Part shown: one piece after another, positions 10,001 to 18,344 of the stretch | How positions within the stretch are numbered: position 1 is the stretch's first letter | How the letters are laid out: every line of letters begins with the position of its first letter | Position numbers and translations under genes: made by a program | Assembly (NCBI GenBank): GCA_039925965.1 | Contig: JBDSXW010000006.1 | Location: forward strand, 124,001 to 188,000 | Direction: 5' to 3' | DNA: 64,000 nucleotides | Source of the DNA: JAZKFT01 sp039925965 | Lineage (GTDB): Bacteria; Bacteroidota; Bacteroidia; Chitinophagales; Chitinophagaceae | Notes under the pieces: generated by a model | Told to the model about the DNA's origin: nothing | What the model saw: only the letters and a program-made list of their open reading frames with translations | The model's database searches: none

Positions 10001-10234
10001 CTTCGTTTTAAAACTGCACAAGTTTCTTATAGGTTTGGTCCTAAGCTGATCAAAAAAGTTGGTTTGAAATCTTTAGCTTTGAATGCTTCTGCACAAAATT
10101 TATTGACAATAACCAATTACACAGGGCCTGATCCGGAAGTGAATACAAAGGGGACGGGGCTTACGCCGGCATATGATTTCTCTGCTTATCCGAGGGCATT
10201 TACTTACACATTCGGCTTAAATATGACCTTTTAG
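7025..10234 (+). CDS. SusC/RagA-type TonB-dependent outer-membrane transporter
   Basis: The protein has 1069 residues. A Sec signal ends near GAIAQT; then comes a carboxypeptidase-regulatory-like domain (ITGTVTDADKEVMAGVVV, TDENGRFAI), the TonB plug with VIRGGSS, PLFVIDGLPVEDP, and SITILKDASSTAIYGSRAA, and a 22-strand-type barrel ending in aromatic-tipped FGLNMTF. It imports oligosaccharides across the outer membrane, powered by TonB, in complex with the SusD partner encoded 92 bp downstream. The N-terminal region lacks an obvious long STN/anti-sigma domain, so it is unlikely to signal through an ECF sigma factor. The start ATG fits the signal peptide. Full length and intact. Confidence 0.95.
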   Translation: MNCLKKSIRGLIAPCILIFILLSNGAIAQTKKITGTVTDADKEVMAGVVVTLKGTNTRTVTDENGRFAINGPETGAVLQFSFVGYLSQDVNTISKSIIDISLKKDSKILDDVTVIAVGYGNLEKRADLTGSIGKVGVKDLQKAPVRSFEEALAGRVAGVQVLSQDGQPGDALNIVIRGGSSINNSNAPLFVIDGLPVEDPNNNNLNPAEIESITILKDASSTAIYGSRAANGVVIITTKQGKTGKAVISYSNYFGNNITTGRVNLMNAADFVRLQFEMDSTFTNSNYFNLNGATGLRIDSTKPIYSLADYENAPSLDFQNKLFENAPFQNHFLSVSGGNSAGNRYLFSGGYTDQKGVIISSGFKRYQGRLNVEQQVNDRLKITANINYASTQSYGTLPREQESQNSLANNPSNNLLFRVWGYRPTNINFGNSNLDDAIFDNEQGAGVGANLVINPFLSAQNQYDARFTNTFSASTITSYKISNSLDYRLNASVSIANTRAEKFDNELTNSGIAFGPNGSLSNLQTNNFSLDNILTYNKIFSKKTKLTLIGLASQQWRKNYGSGFSSNNVLFSSLGVGGLPSGVIQPAFDVNISDANLLGFGSTANLNLLDKYIFKASFRADGSSKFAPGKRWGYFPSVGFAWKVSEEKFMNKVKAITNVKFRINYGETGNNRISDFPYLSPFSQTNTSGFVYNNTYYSGFFQTGLGNRNLKWETTGQFDAGVEFGLLKDKVSVEVDYYRKNTRDLLLNAKFPLSSGYSQGLVNVGKISNEGLEFTLNANLVTSKNFTWNSNFNISFNRNRLIELADGGLNLIDKAETKNTTFNYISQIGQAVGLFYGFTYEGVYQYSDFTLLPSGVYVLKDNIIGPNGGLLGYNRVTVKPGDPRYKDINNDGLIDDNDQGIIGQSTPKAIGGFNNNFTLKNLSLNLFFQYAYGGQNLNVNRYYFENPSRLGLNQFASYNNRWSPTNPTNYAPRAGASGTFVNSSRIVESSSFLRFKTAQVSYRFGPKLIKKVGLKSLALNASAQNLLTITNYTGPDPEVNTKGTGLTPAYDFSAYPRAFTYTFGLNMTF

Positions 10235-10326
10235 GTTAGCCAAAATAACGATTCAAGGCGTCATTTAAAACTAGCAATAATGCCCATTACAACGGACTTA
10301 CAAATAAAAATATCAAATTTATATAA

Positions 10327-12435
10327 ATGAAAAATATCGCTAGGTTTTTTCTTTTAATTGTATTTTTTGCATCCTGTAAAAAATCATTAGACACGGAACC
10401 AAAATCTTTTGTAGCTGACGTGAATTTTTTTAATACTAAGGCTGAAATAGAAGTGGCTTTAAATGCTGTTTATGAAGTACTGTTTAGTGGGCAGCCTTAT
10501 CTGAGGGGTTACAACGAAGACTGGAGGCATTGCTATTTGGGAACCGATGAGTCTACATCTAACAGAAATGTTACTAACAATGATTATCCAACGCATTACA
10601 ATGAAACAAGTGCCTCTACCTTTGTTTCAGGAATGTGGAGCACTTGTTTTGCGGGAGTAAACAGGGCAAATGTTTTTTTAGAGAATATAGACAAAAGTAC
10701 TTCTATTACTGAAGATGAAAGAGCGATTTACAAGGGAGAGGTAAAATTTTTAAGAGCCCATTACCTTTTTTATCTTACTCAATGGTTTGGTGATATTCCG
10801 TTGCGTACTTCTTCCACAGTTTCACTGGCTGATGCCCAAATTGCATTTACACCCTCTAAAGAAGTGTATGATTACATCATTAAAGAAATGACAGAGGCGC
10901 AGGATCTTTTAAAAGTTAAACCGGCAAACACAGTTAGCTTTAATGAAAAAGTAACACAAACAACAGTGCAGGGTATGCTTGCCCGCGTATGTTTATTTGC
11001 AGCGGGTAATCCGGTAAATGATGTGAAGCGATACCAGGAGGCATCTGATTGGGCACAAAAAGTGATAAAATCGGGTTTGCACAATTTAAATCCTGACTAT
11101 GCGCAGGTCTTCATAAACCACTCCACCGGTATTTATGATAATGTAAACAGGGAAACCATGTGGCAGGTTACGCCCATTTTTGGTTTGTCAGGTGCCTCTT
11201 TGAGAGAACAATGGGTGCCTAGAGTAGGCCTAAACGTTTCAACTGGTATTTGGGGAACAGTATCTGGGTACGAGCGAACTAACCCGAGGGCTTATTACAC
11301 TTATACAGAAGGAGATATCAGGAGAGACTGGAATATATCTCCCTTTTATCTTGGAACAGCGTCTTCGCCAACAAGTATCAATCCGCTCACTTATTTTGCG
11401 GCTACAGATTCCAAATGGAGCCGGGAGTCAGGTAAATGGAAAAGATACTATGAACCCAATACTACATTTTCCGGGATTTCTTCCAGCCAGGCATTTCCAT
11501 TATTACGGTATGCAGATGTTTTATTGATGTTTGCAGAAGCAGAAAGTTATGTGAATGGACCCTCCATGGTAAATGCAAATGTTGGATTAAGTGCTGTAGA
11601 TGCTGTAAACCTGGTGAGAAGAAGAGGATATGGTGAAAAAAGGGGAGCAAAGGGTGTAGCAAAAGTAGTGCTCTCAAGCCCCGGTTCAGGGTACATCGCT
11701 CCACCTGCTCTTACCTTTATTCCCGGTAACAGGCTTTTAAGAACGCAGACTATTGCCGGTCGCCCTTATTTAAATGAGGATGCAAGAGCAACAGGCGTTC
11801 TAACTTCAGGAACTGTATCAGATGTCAATCTATATGTAATGGGGGAGGGTTATGTGGACCTTCCAACTATAATTGTGGGAACTCCATGGTTGGCTACATC
11901 AGCGTATCTTTTAAATGCCCAGGTGGTCAGTGGAAATTATCTCTATACTGTTTCTAAAGCAGGTACATCGGGCACAGTGGCGCCCACAAATACATCGGGG
12001 ACATTCAACAGTGGAACAGCAATTTTTACGTACGCAGGGCTATCTGCAAAAGCAATAGCTACTTTCGCTTCAGCCGATTTGTTACCTGCTGCGTATGCAT
12101 CTAAACCTGCGTTTTTAAAAACCATGCAGGACGAGCGCCTGAGAGAATTATCTTTCGAATGTTTGCGCAGAAACGATTTAAAACGCTGGGGAATATTAGT
12201 GGCCACAGTAAAAAGGATTGCTCAAGAAGCGGGTTCTGGCAGCGCAGAGCTAAATGCAAATGGCACACAGCAATATGGTGCATATGCCGTACCATTAACA
12301 AGTGGCCCTTTCAATGCTAACATCAATATATTTATTACCGGGCCAAACAGCATTTCAGACAAAGACAACTTATTACCTATTCCCAATTCAGAAATCGTTG
12401 CTAACAAAAAGGCGAAACAAAACCCTGGATTCTAA
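10327..12435 (+). CDS. SusD/RagB-type surface glycan-binding lipoprotein with an inserted module
   Basis: The protein has 702 residues, longer than the usual 500 to 620 of the family. The lipoprotein signal ends in FFASC; helix-rich SusD blocks include AEIEVALNAVYEVLF, YKGEVKFLRAHYLFYL, RYADVLLMFAEAESYVNG and AVNLVRRRGYG, with the closing DNLLPIPNSEI. Between RRRGYG (about residue 437) and FLKTMQDERLRELSFE (about 590) lies an insert of roughly 145 residues with two GxGY-x-x-(A/L)P repeats and a segment AGTSGTVAPTNTSGT that resembles phage tail-fibre or adhesin modules. The protein caps the SusC barrel and captures glycan. The insert may add a second binding surface (inference). Confidence 0.93.
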   Translation: MKNIARFFLLIVFFASCKKSLDTEPKSFVADVNFFNTKAEIEVALNAVYEVLFSGQPYLRGYNEDWRHCYLGTDESTSNRNVTNNDYPTHYNETSASTFVSGMWSTCFAGVNRANVFLENIDKSTSITEDERAIYKGEVKFLRAHYLFYLTQWFGDIPLRTSSTVSLADAQIAFTPSKEVYDYIIKEMTEAQDLLKVKPANTVSFNEKVTQTTVQGMLARVCLFAAGNPVNDVKRYQEASDWAQKVIKSGLHNLNPDYAQVFINHSTGIYDNVNRETMWQVTPIFGLSGASLREQWVPRVGLNVSTGIWGTVSGYERTNPRAYYTYTEGDIRRDWNISPFYLGTASSPTSINPLTYFAATDSKWSRESGKWKRYYEPNTTFSGISSSQAFPLLRYADVLLMFAEAESYVNGPSMVNANVGLSAVDAVNLVRRRGYGEKRGAKGVAKVVLSSPGSGYIAPPALTFIPGNRLLRTQTIAGRPYLNEDARATGVLTSGTVSDVNLYVMGEGYVDLPTIIVGTPWLATSAYLLNAQVVSGNYLYTVSKAGTSGTVAPTNTSGTFNSGTAIFTYAGLSAKAIATFASADLLPAAYASKPAFLKTMQDERLRELSFECLRRNDLKRWGILVATVKRIAQEAGSGSAELNANGTQQYGAYAVPLTSGPFNANINIFITGPNSISDKDNLLPIPNSEIVANKKAKQNPGF

Positions 12436-12447
12436 AAATTGTTATTT

Positions 12448-13347
12448 ATGAAATATTTCAAAAGTATAACTATTGCATTTTACATTGTTGCTATTGCTTC
12501 TTGCAATAAAATAACTACCGAAACGCCGGATTTTACTGTAGCTATCAATAAAAATTCTTTTGCGGTAGGTGATACAGTTAAATTTCAACTTTCCGGGACT
12601 CCGGCAAATGTTGTTTTTTACTCTGGAGAGGCAGGAAATAATTATGATACCCGCAATGTTTTCACAGCCACCGGCGGAGCTCCGGAGATGACCTTTACCA
12701 CAGCACTAACTGCCTCCACCGGATCAAGCACTGCAACTAATGTTAATTTAATGGTATCCAACAATTTCACCGGAAAGTATAATCAAACAGATATTTTAGC
12801 AGCTACCTGGACGGATATTACCAGTTCCATTGCCGTGCCGGGGAGTAATCAGCGGGTGGTTTTAACGCCGTACGTTACCCAAGGCAAACCAATATATGTT
12901 GCCTTTAAATTTCAAACCGTCGATACTTCTAAAAGCCAGCGACTTCTAACAATTAGTAATTTCAGTTTTAAAACAGTTTACCAGAATCAGGCTTACCAAA
13001 ATGCAATAAATGTGTACGATGCAGGCTTTTCCGCCTATGATTTTGCTGGGGTAATAGGTAAGTGGGTGATCCCAATAACTTCCACATCAAATACTAGTTT
13101 TACACATCCCTTTGTGGCGGCAAATAGTGCTGCTGACAACGATTGGGCAATATCAAAAGCAATGGAAACCAATGCGGTCTTACCTGGTAAAGGAATTGCC
13201 CTGAAAGCTATTTCTAACGATGTGTTAACTGAGTATAAATATGTATTCACAAAGGCAGGAACATACAAAATTGTTTTTGTCGCAAGCAATAATACAAATC
13301 AGGACTATCACGAAGTTGTGAGGGAATTTAATGTAACCGTGAATTAA
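12448..13347 (+). CDS. DUF5017-type surface lipoprotein (SusE-position glycan-binding protein)
   Basis: The protein has about 299 residues from the ATG at 12448; a TTG at 12439 is possible but less likely. The signal ends IAIASC. The next segment, TPDFTVAINKNSFAVGDTVKFQLSGTP, is an Ig/PKD-like strand pattern, followed by a DUF5017-like sandwich. It follows susD by 12 bp, the position usual for SusE/F-like surface glycan-binding proteins, so it probably binds the substrate outside the cell. No catalytic motif is visible. The domain assignment is from recall of the family pattern. Confidence 0.75.
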   Translation: MKYFKSITIAFYIVAIASCNKITTETPDFTVAINKNSFAVGDTVKFQLSGTPANVVFYSGEAGNNYDTRNVFTATGGAPEMTFTTALTASTGSSTATNVNLMVSNNFTGKYNQTDILAATWTDITSSIAVPGSNQRVVLTPYVTQGKPIYVAFKFQTVDTSKSQRLLTISNFSFKTVYQNQAYQNAINVYDAGFSAYDFAGVIGKWVIPITSTSNTSFTHPFVAANSAADNDWAISKAMETNAVLPGKGIALKAISNDVLTEYKYVFTKAGTYKIVFVASNNTNQDYHEVVREFNVTVN

Positions 13348-13373
13348 TTATGGTATCCGAACCACAATTGTAG

Positions 13374-13562
13374 GAAAACAATAAGCGGCATCTTTTATTT
13401 GGAAATGAACGTTTTGAAAGAACTCATAATTACAATAACAACAATAAGGAAATGCCGGATTGGTGCGTTAGAAATTTACCCATGCCAGTAAGTAACCGCA
13501 CTACATTTACCACTTATGGATTTTATAAAAATGCCGGGAGAAAAATCAGTTTAGGCTTGATT
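13374..13562 (+). pseudogene. Relic of the 3' end of a second GH106-type gene
   Basis: The translated stretch contains LLFGNERF, then EMPDW, and RTTFTTYGFYKNAG. This lines up with the C-terminus of the intact GH106 gene next door (NRLIGDERY, KMPEW, RTTFTTAPFYKKTD) in the same order and spacing. It is preceded by an in-frame TAG at 13371 and has no 5' portion. It runs in frame into the signal peptide of the intact gene, which makes that reading frame look 53 codons too long. The likely origin is a tandem duplication or recombination that deleted most of one copy. Confidence 0.7.
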
Positions 13563-13610
13563 ATGCCAATTAAAATAAATTTTTCTAAATTGATTGTAAA
13601 TGCTGACAAG

Positions 13611-16600
13611 ATGAAAAAAATAGCACCAAATTTAATTAGCTGTTTTTTAATCTATTTAATCATCTTCTGCAGTTCTGTAAATGCGCAAATATATGCAGAA
13701 ACGTTTAAAAATCCACCTATCCAATACCATCCAAAAACCTGGATGCATGCCATGAGCGGCAACATGAGCAAAGAGGGTATCACCAAAGATTTTGAGGCTA
13801 TGGCAAAAGCGGGATTAAGTGGTTTGCTTCTATTTAATGTTACCCAGGCAATTCCTTATGGGAAAATTAAATATGCCTCGCCGGAACATATAAATGTTTT
13901 AAAACATGCAGCAAAAGAAGCTGAACGTTTAGGTTTAACTTTTGGTGTACATAATAGCGATGGTTGGAGCAGTAGTGGTGGACCTTGGGTAAAGCCAGAA
14001 GAATCAATGAAAATGGTAGTCTATTCTTCTATTTTAACTAAAGGCGGAAAAAATTTATCCATTAAAATACCAGAACCTACCAAACGAGAAAACTATTATC
14101 AGGATATTATTACCGTCGCTTATCCATCTTTAAAAGCGGAAATTCAGGATGTCAAGCCTGTAAAAATTACCAGTTCGGACCCTGATTTAAATATTACTTT
14201 GGTAACCGATAAAAAGTGGGATGCCGATACCAAAATCAAAAAAACAACCAATGGAAATCCGTGGATTCAGTTTGAATATGGTGAAAATCAGTCCATAGCT
14301 TCCGCCAATTGCATTTTTACAGAGAGAGCAGGGGAAGTAGAATTATCAGGTTCTGAGGATGGTGTAAATTTTAAAGCGATTAAGAAATTAAAGAAAAACA
14401 GGACAGGAAAAGGAGAATGGACAGTTCACAGCCATTTTGAACCACAAAATTATAAATATTACCGACTTATTTTTAACGGAGAAATGAACCTGAAAGAAGT
14501 CAATATCTCTTCAGTTTATTTGATTGATGACCTTTTTGGGAGAACCGCAATTGCCCGTACAGAGAATGCAGATTTGAAATCTATCGGAAATCCAATTGCA
14601 GATATGATTATTGATAAAAATAAAATCAAAAATATCTCAAAATATGTAGACCAATACGGAAACTTCAAAGGCGATTTGCCTGATGGCGTTTGGACCATTA
14701 TGCGTTTTGGAGTTACCTCAACTGGAGCTTATAATAATCCAGCATCAGACGAAGGACGAGGTTTAGAAGTCGATAAATTAAGTCGTGAAGCATTTAAACA
14801 CCATTATGACGAGTTTGTTAAAAAAGTGGTGATTGCAGCAAAACCTGTTGCGCCAGACGCTTTTCAATATGTAGAAATTGATAGCTATGAAATGGGCGGG
14901 GAAAACTGGACAAATAATTTTGATGGTTTATTTAAAGAAAGATACGGCTATGATTTAATGGATTTCATGCCTTTGTTTGCAGGGAAATTTGTGGAGAGTG
15001 CCGCTGCTTCAGAAGGGGTTTTGCAAGATTTAAGAAGTTTAATTTCTGATTTGATGACCAATAATTACTTTGGATATTTTCAGGAGTTATGTCACAAGGA
15101 TGGTTTAAAAACTTACATTGAAAATTACGGTTTAGGGCCATTAAACGATTTGGAGGTTGGCAGCAAAGCTGATATGCCAATGGGTGAATTTTGGATGAAC
15201 AGGGAAATTACACAAGTTGCTTCGCCCATTTCAGCAGCCCATATTTATGGCAGAAATGTAATTTCTGCCGAGTCTTTTACGTCCACACCAGAAATTAATT
15301 GGAAAGGCAATCCGGCAATGGCAAAAATATCGGGCGATAAAGCCTGGGCTATGGGGATTAACGAATTTATGTTCCATCGTTTTGCGCACCAGGCTAATAC
15401 CCATGTAGAACCCGGAATGACGATGAACCGCTGGGGTTTCCACATGGATAGAACTCAAACATGGTGGTACAATGCAGGTGCGGCTTGGTTTACATATGTT
15501 GGTCGTGGTTCATATCTGTTACGTCAAGGAGTTCCGGTTTCTGATTTATTGGTTTTTGTTGGCGATGGGGCACCAAATTCTGTGGTAACAACAAAAGAGT
15601 TTAATCCAGTTTTGCCACAAGGCATCAACTATGACAATACAAACAGCGATGTGTTGATGAATAGGATAACTGTAAAGAATGGCGAGTTGGTTTTACCAGA
15701 AGGAACAAGCTACAAAGCATTGGTACTCAAAAACGACCAGCAATTGAATTTGGCTACTTTAAAAAGAATAAAAGAATTGTCGGAAAAGGGTGGGATAATT
15801 ATTGGCGATAAGCCAATTTCTTTATTGGGATATATGCATAGCGATGCAGATATGGATGAGTTTAAAACTTTGGCTAATAAAATTTGGTCAAATAAAAATA
15901 CAATTTCTGGGTATGACTGGGAGAGTATTTTGACCAAAATAAATATCATAAAAGATTTCGAGATAGCAGGGAGGGAAGACGTCAATTTTATGCACCGTAA
16001 AGCTGGCGAAGACGATATTTATTTCAGTTATAATCCGGATTCCGTTTCCCATATTTTTAAAATCAGATTCGACATTAGCAATAAAGAACCAGAATTATGG
16101 AACCCGATGGATGGAAGTGTAATAAAAATGGCTCAATACCAGGAAGAAAATGGCTTTACTAATTTATCTATCAAATTATTGCCAGAGGAATCTTTCTTCA
16201 TCGTTTTTAAACCAAAAAATAAGAGTTTCATAGGAGTTAAGCCAGATAAGGATTATCAAAACCTCAGCTTGTCGACAACTAAGGAAAATGCTATCCAGGC
16301 AAACGTAAAATTGAATGGAAAATATGCCGTTGCCTTAAACGATGGTAAAAATTGGAATTTTGAAGTGAAGGATTTGCCTGAACCAATGGCTATAAATGGA
16401 AGTTGGAAAGTAGCATTTAATAAAGCACAAGGATATGGTGGAGAGATAGAATTTAAAAGTTTAATGGATTGGAAAGATCATCCAAAAGACAGTATTAAAT
16501 ATTATGCAGGCACAGCCAGTTATTCTAAATCATTCATTATCCCTGCAGACTTTTTAAAGCAAAACAGAAGCTATGTTTTGGATTTGGGTAAAGTAAATAT

Positions 16601-16970
16601 TGTTGCGGAGGTAAAAATTAACGGAAAAGATTTAGGTGTATTATGGATGCCACCTTTCCAAACTGACATTTCTGGTTATTTAAAAGCCGGAGAAAATAAG
16701 TTAGACATCAAGATTACCAATCAGTGGAGCAACCGTCTAATTGGTGATGAACGCTATCCAAAACAAGATGGTGGCTACGCCTTGGAAGGCCCTCGCCCTG
16801 ACGGTAAAATGCCCGAATGGTACACAAATAACGAGCCCCTGCCACCGGGGCCAAGAACAACATTTACCACGGCACCATTTTATAAAAAAACCGACCCATT
16901 GGTAAGTTCTGGATTGTTGGGCCCCGTTATGATTGTGCCAGCTGTGAATATATTTTATAATCAGAAGTAA
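13611..16970 (+). CDS. GH106-family alpha-L-rhamnosidase-like enzyme, secreted
   Basis: The protein has about 1119 residues from the ATG at 13611, chosen because MKKIAPNLISCFLIYLIIF then starts a signal peptide cleaved near VNAQ; the upstream open frame is the GH106 relic. The body shows GH106 features: RFGVTSTGAYNNPASDEG, DSYEMGGENWT (Asp424), MPMGEFW (Glu526), and HIYGRNVISAESFT (Glu554) as candidate active-site carboxylates, then a C-terminal galactose-binding-like sandwich with TNQWSNRLIGDERY. It removes terminal alpha-L-rhamnose or a close sugar by inversion. It overlaps nothing; the GH43 start lies 5 bp after the stop, implying translational coupling. Confidence 0.85.
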   Translation: MKKIAPNLISCFLIYLIIFCSSVNAQIYAETFKNPPIQYHPKTWMHAMSGNMSKEGITKDFEAMAKAGLSGLLLFNVTQAIPYGKIKYASPEHINVLKHAAKEAERLGLTFGVHNSDGWSSSGGPWVKPEESMKMVVYSSILTKGGKNLSIKIPEPTKRENYYQDIITVAYPSLKAEIQDVKPVKITSSDPDLNITLVTDKKWDADTKIKKTTNGNPWIQFEYGENQSIASANCIFTERAGEVELSGSEDGVNFKAIKKLKKNRTGKGEWTVHSHFEPQNYKYYRLIFNGEMNLKEVNISSVYLIDDLFGRTAIARTENADLKSIGNPIADMIIDKNKIKNISKYVDQYGNFKGDLPDGVWTIMRFGVTSTGAYNNPASDEGRGLEVDKLSREAFKHHYDEFVKKVVIAAKPVAPDAFQYVEIDSYEMGGENWTNNFDGLFKERYGYDLMDFMPLFAGKFVESAAASEGVLQDLRSLISDLMTNNYFGYFQELCHKDGLKTYIENYGLGPLNDLEVGSKADMPMGEFWMNREITQVASPISAAHIYGRNVISAESFTSTPEINWKGNPAMAKISGDKAWAMGINEFMFHRFAHQANTHVEPGMTMNRWGFHMDRTQTWWYNAGAAWFTYVGRGSYLLRQGVPVSDLLVFVGDGAPNSVVTTKEFNPVLPQGINYDNTNSDVLMNRITVKNGELVLPEGTSYKALVLKNDQQLNLATLKRIKELSEKGGIIIGDKPISLLGYMHSDADMDEFKTLANKIWSNKNTISGYDWESILTKINIIKDFEIAGREDVNFMHRKAGEDDIYFSYNPDSVSHIFKIRFDISNKEPELWNPMDGSVIKMAQYQEENGFTNLSIKLLPEESFFIVFKPKNKSFIGVKPDKDYQNLSLSTTKENAIQANVKLNGKYAVALNDGKNWNFEVKDLPEPMAINGSWKVAFNKAQGYGGEIEFKSLMDWKDHPKDSIKYYAGTASYSKSFIIPADFLKQNRSYVLDLGKVNIVAEVKINGKDLGVLWMPPFQTDISGYLKAGENKLDIKITNQWSNRLIGDERYPKQDGGYALEGPRPDGKMPEWYTNNEPLPPGPRTTFTTAPFYKKTDPLVSSGLLGPVMIVPAVNIFYNQK

Positions 16971-16975
16971 AGGTG

Positions 16976-18322
16976 ATGCCAAAAAAAGTTTTGATATTAT
17001 TTCTTTTAAACTGTATGATGTTGCAACTGTTAAAAGCACAAAATCCGATTGTAAAAAATATGGGTTTAAATGACCCGCATATTCACATTTTTAATGATAC
17101 TGCTTACGTGTATGCCTCGCATGATAAATCTACAGCGAGTAAAAGCTTTTCTATGGATGATTGGTGGGTATGGTCATCCCCGGATTTGGTAAATTGGACT
17201 TATCGCAGCACCCTAAAGCCCGAAAACACCTATCTAGGAAAGCCTTTTAACCAATGCTGGGCGACAGATGCTGCAGAAAAAGACGGTAAATATTATTTTT
17301 ATTTCTCAGAGGCGAATACGCAAACAGGGGTGGTGGTAGGCAATACACCAGTGGGACCATGGAAAGATATTCTGGGCAAGCCTTTATTAGATTCTACTTT
17401 AACACCCACCCACGAATATGATATGGCAGTTTTTGTGGATAATGGGCAGCCTTACATCATTTTTGGAGTTTGGGATTATTATATAGCCAAACTGAATGAG
17501 GATATGATTAGTCTCGCCGAAAACCCCCGGAAAATCATTATCAATAACCCACACGGACCCTATAATTTGGATGGTAAGAATAAAGCAATGCCAACCGATG
17601 ATAAACCTTTTGTACACAAACGAAATGGCAAATTTTATTTAAGCTGGGGTGTGTTTTATGGCATGTCTGATAATATTTACGGCCCTTACAATTATAAAGG
17701 AGCGATAATGAATCAAGAAAGTTTTGCACTGGGTTACGATAAGCCCACCTGGCCAACCGGACCATTGCAAGGAAGGCATGGATCTTTTTTTGAATGGAAT
17801 AATCAATGGTATTTTGCCTATTGTGATATCAGCCAAACGGGCAACCGGTACTTCAGGGAAACGTTCATTAGTTATGTGCATTACAAAGAGAATGGTGAGA
17901 TGGCACCAATAAGGGTGGATGGAATAGGGGTTGGCAATTATGATGCAGATAAAGGTAAAATAGAGGCGGGAGATTATTTCAAAGCATTTGGGGCAGAGGT
18001 AAGGCAAATGGGAAATGGTTTTGTAGTTAGAACTACCAGCGAATTGAGTTATTTAGGCTTTCCAAATTTTAAAGGTTTAGATGGAAAAACCAGGATTAAT
18101 TTCAGGGCATCAGCACCAAGAAATAATCTTTTCCTGATAGAACTTCGAAAAGATTCTCCGTTCGGAGATTTAGTAGAAACTTATAAATTTTATCCCAAAC
18201 CAAATGAAAGTCTTCGCGATTATACATTCCATTTTCCAAAACTTGATGATCAGGAAACACTCTATTTTGTAATCAAAGGAAAAAAAGGTGTAAACATTAA
18301 ATTATTTTTTTTATCAAAATAA
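16976..18322 (+). CDS. GH43-like five-bladed beta-propeller glycosidase with C-terminal sandwich
   Basis: The protein has about 448 residues from the ATG at 16976; a GTG three bases earlier is possible. The signal peptide ends LLKAQ. The propeller starts with NDPHIHIFND (candidate general-base Asp), then WSSPDLVNWT, HEYDMAVFVD (candidate pKa-modulating Asp) and DDKPFVHKRNGKFYLSWG. The usual Glu-x-Pro acid position reads Asp-Lys-Pro, so either the acid is replaced or this belongs to a subgroup using another residue. A beta-rich C-terminal ~120 residues may bind carbohydrate. In ulvan-type loci GH43 enzymes remove xylose; that substrate is inferred. It lies between GH106 and GH3. Confidence 0.8.
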   Translation: MPKKVLILFLLNCMMLQLLKAQNPIVKNMGLNDPHIHIFNDTAYVYASHDKSTASKSFSMDDWWVWSSPDLVNWTYRSTLKPENTYLGKPFNQCWATDAAEKDGKYYFYFSEANTQTGVVVGNTPVGPWKDILGKPLLDSTLTPTHEYDMAVFVDNGQPYIIFGVWDYYIAKLNEDMISLAENPRKIIINNPHGPYNLDGKNKAMPTDDKPFVHKRNGKFYLSWGVFYGMSDNIYGPYNYKGAIMNQESFALGYDKPTWPTGPLQGRHGSFFEWNNQWYFAYCDISQTGNRYFRETFISYVHYKENGEMAPIRVDGIGVGNYDADKGKIEAGDYFKAFGAEVRQMGNGFVVRTTSELSYLGFPNFKGLDGKTRINFRASAPRNNLFLIELRKDSPFGDLVETYKFYPKPNESLRDYTFHFPKLDDQETLYFVIKGKKGVNIKLFFLSK

Positions 18323-18344
18323 GTTAGAATTTATAAATACTCAA

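Noticed and set aside
13452..13610. Longer N-terminus for the GH106 gene
   Set aside because: The extra 53 residues match the C-terminal end of another GH106, and a proper signal peptide starts at 13611.
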